This document shows positions 5,937 to 7,084 of a stretch of 7,084 nt of DNA, piece after piece (the first letter of the stretch is position 1; every line of letters begins with the position of its first letter). The notes beneath the pieces were generated by a model that was given only the letters and a program-made list of their open reading frames with translations, was not told where the DNA came from and did not search any database. Source of the DNA: Candidatus Alkanophagales archaeon (GTDB lineage Archaea; Halobacteriota; Syntropharchaeia; Alkanophagales; B39-G2). Made by a program: the position numbers and the translations under genes. Where the stretch lies: contig QMVQ01000078.1 in NCBI GenBank assembly GCA_003661185.1, forward strand, positions 1 through 7,084, written 5' to 3'.

Positions 5937-6824
5937 TTAGGGATTCACTGTTGCTGCCTCTGTCGGCGTGGGCGACGGTGATGCCGTTTTCGGTGGCGGT
6001 GTTGTTGCTGGTGATGAAGGCATCATTCCGACCGGGATATAGCCCCACATCCCAAAGACCTCTTGCCCCTCAGGTCCGAGCACGAACTCTATAAACTCGC
6101 TTTCCAACGGGTCCGGCTCACCTTTTGTTATTAGGTAAAGCTTCCTTGAGATTGGATACTCACCGCTCATCACGTTTTCGTGTGAGGGCTCGACGCCGTT
6201 CACTTTTATGGCCTTTATGGAGGCGTCGACATAGCCGATGGAGAGGTAGCCGATGGCGTGCCTGTCCGTCGAGACTGTGGCTCGGACGTCGCCGTTCGAG
6301 GGCTTAGTGAGCGCCCTCGCCGACATCTCAACGCCAAAGGGCTTGAGCACGTGCTCCTCGAACGTCGCCCTCGTGCCCGAGCCGTATTCCCTCGTGACGA
6401 CGTGAATTTCAGCGTCCTCCCAGCCCAACTCCCTCCAGTTTTTAATTTCACCGCTGAAAATCCTCGCAATCTGCTCAAGCGTCAAATTTTCAATAGGGTT
6501 GTTCGGATGGGCGATGATTGCGATGCCATCCGCTGCCACGGGTATGAGGTTTAAGTCCGGATAAAGCTCAAGCTCCTCGGACTTCACGTCCCGAGACGCC
6601 ATCCCTATGTCTATGTTTCCGGCGCCGACCGCCTTGATGCCGTGCCCGGAGCCGCCGCCCGCCACCGTTATCCTGACGGCGGGATGCTGCTCCATGAAGA
6701 GGCGGGCGCACTCTTCAATCACAGGCAGAAGCGTCGTAGAGCCTGCGATTGTCAGCCTCTGATGCTCCACGCAGCCGCAGACCGACACTAAGAGTAAAAA
6801 CAACGCTAAGATTTTCTTCGACAT
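5937..6824 (-). CDS. pstS: Phosphate ABC transporter substrate-binding lipoprotein PstS
   Basis: Captures phosphate outside the membrane and hands it to the PstCAB importer. The 295-residue protein begins with a basic-hydrophobic signal (MSKKILALFLLLVSVCGC) whose lipobox-like VCGC points to C18 as the lipid-anchored cysteine. Ligand-site motifs of the PstS family are present: GSTTLLPV (28-35), GGGSGHGI (56-63), SRDVK (77-81), GSGTRATFE (148-156) and IGYLSIGYV (191-199). After the last core strand (GYIPVGMM) a Pro/Ser/Thr-rich tail runs from about 269 to 295. It is not part of the binding fold and has no membrane segment after it. AGGTGA four bases before the ATG at 6824 sets the start. PstC, PstA, PstB and PhoU are not visible. 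A phosphate role is inferred; other oxyanions (tungstate, molybdate) are less likely from the motifs. Confidence 0.88.
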   Translation of the reverse strand: MSKKILALFLLLVSVCGCVEHQRLTIAGSTTLLPVIEECARLFMEQHPAVRITVAGGGSGHGIKAVGAGNIDIGMASRDVKSEELELYPDLNLIPVAADGIAIIAHPNNPIENLTLEQIARIFSGEIKNWRELGWEDAEIHVVTREYGSGTRATFEEHVLKPFGVEMSARALTKPSNGDVRATVSTDRHAIGYLSIGYVDASIKAIKVNGVEPSHENVMSGEYPISRKLYLITKGEPDPLESEFIEFVLGPEGQEVFGMWGYIPVGMMPSSPATTPPPKTASPSPTPTEAATVNP

Positions 6825-6828
6825 GGTT

Positions 6829-6834
6829 TCACCT
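6829..6834 (-). promoter_or_regulatory. Strong ribosome binding site of pstS
   Basis: On the minus strand AGGTGA lies four bases upstream of the ATG at 6824. It is the best Shine-Dalgarno match in the window and implies a leadered transcript, unlike argB and cbf5. Confidence 0.65.
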
Positions 6835-6856
6835 GCGTTTCTGTTTGGCTGCTGTT

Positions 6857-6864
6857 ACTTAAGT
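6857..6864. promoter_or_regulatory. Palindromic ACTTAAGT, candidate shared promoter element of pstS and the 6901 ORF
   Basis: A perfect eight-base palindrome whose centre (6860.5) is within about two bases of the midpoint between the divergent starts at 6824 and 6901. With normal TATA spacing it predicts a pstS transcript start near 6834, just upstream of or at the AGGTGA site, and a rightward start near 6887. It could also be an operator. It is less TATA-like than the other two divergent boxes. Confidence 0.3.
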
Positions 6865-6900
6865 CTTCATGCAAATCAAACCTGATAAGCTACGACAGGT

Positions 6901-7062
6901 GTGGAAGAAAATTTCGAACGTGGAGAGGACAAGAGCAAAAAGTTAGAGCTCGTGGATGCCGAAGCAATATACACAGCGATTCCTGAGGACGTTCTGGAGG
7001 GTTTAGAAAGTTATCCCGAGGGAACGTCACGCAACGCCAACCTGCTGAGTCTTCAAATATGA
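6901..7062 (+). CDS. Small acidic protein of unknown function, 53 residues
   Basis: GTG ORF with no recognised family. It begins MEENFERGEDKSKKLELVDA, continues through EAIYTAIPEDVLEGLESYPE, and ends SLQI before TGA 7060-7062. It is rich in Glu and Asp, has no membrane segment and probably forms a short helix. An in-frame TAA at 6886 leaves GTG 6901 as the first usable start. AGGT (6897-6900) abuts the start, too close for a normal binding site, so the start is not certain. Its stop overlaps the next start as ATGA (7059-7062), which supports it as the first gene of a small operon divergent from pstS. Confidence 0.5.
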   Translation: MEENFERGEDKSKKLELVDAEAIYTAIPEDVLEGLESYPEGTSRNANLLSLQI

Positions 7063-7084
7063 GGATTGCGGTTCTGGCATTGTA
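7059..7084 (+). CDS. Start of a gene cut by the window end
   Basis: ATG at 7059 overlaps the previous stop and reads MRIAVLAL before the window ends. The alternating hydrophobic start after one basic residue could begin a Rossmann-like fold or a signal segment. Eight residues do not allow a call. Translational coupling with the preceding small ORF is likely if both are real. Confidence 0.4.

Noticed and set aside
6125..6554. ORFs of 60, 98 and 87 residues inside pstS
   Set aside because: They lie within the well-supported pstS frame and are Arg/Ser-rich shadows.
1..7084. CRISPR array, tRNA, rRNA or intact insertion sequence
   Set aside because: No regularly spaced direct repeats, no cloverleaf or conserved rRNA text, and no transposase motif or terminal inverted repeats were seen by eye.

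Overview
This window comes from an archaeon, most likely a euryarchaeote. The clearest evidence is an archaeal/eukaryotic-type H/ACA pseudouridine synthase (Cbf5), a PurP-type FAICAR synthetase (the archaeal route through purine biosynthesis) and an archaeal-type ribosomal protein L6. AT-rich TATA-like boxes lie about 25 bases upstream of several starts, with very short or absent leaders. Base composition is near 50% GC in the intact genes. The gene set would suit a methanogen- or ANME-like lineage, but nothing in the window proves the taxon.

Layout. Bases 1 to about 1790 hold decayed coding sequence. First come the remains of a small charged protein (109-338) with two in-frame TGA codons where tryptophan is expected and one frameshift. 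It overlaps an intact 53-residue ORF (313-474). Then comes a roughly 1.3 kb ABC-2-type permease (about 480-1755) broken by many frameshifts and several stops. From about 1790 onward every gene is clean: cbf5 (+), purP (-), a small PH-domain membrane protein (+), argB (-), rpl6 (+), pstS (-), then a 53-residue ORF (+) whose stop overlaps the start of a gene running off the window.

The intact part is a chain of alternating single genes rather than one operon. Tail-to-tail pairs are packed tightly; cbf5 and purP overlap by four bases at their stops. The three head-to-head pairs (purP/PH protein, argB/rpl6, pstS/53-residue ORF) each have one near-symmetric AT box close to the midpoint between the two starts, as if one TATA element serves both directions. 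The genes do not form one pathway. They cover RNA modification and the ribosome (cbf5, rpl6), purine synthesis (purP), arginine synthesis (argB) and phosphate uptake (pstS).

No CRISPR array, tRNA, rRNA or complete insertion sequence was seen. The most interesting points are the sharp border between shattered and intact sequence near 1790 and the repeated shared-TATA divergent promoter layout. No clear new biological system is visible.
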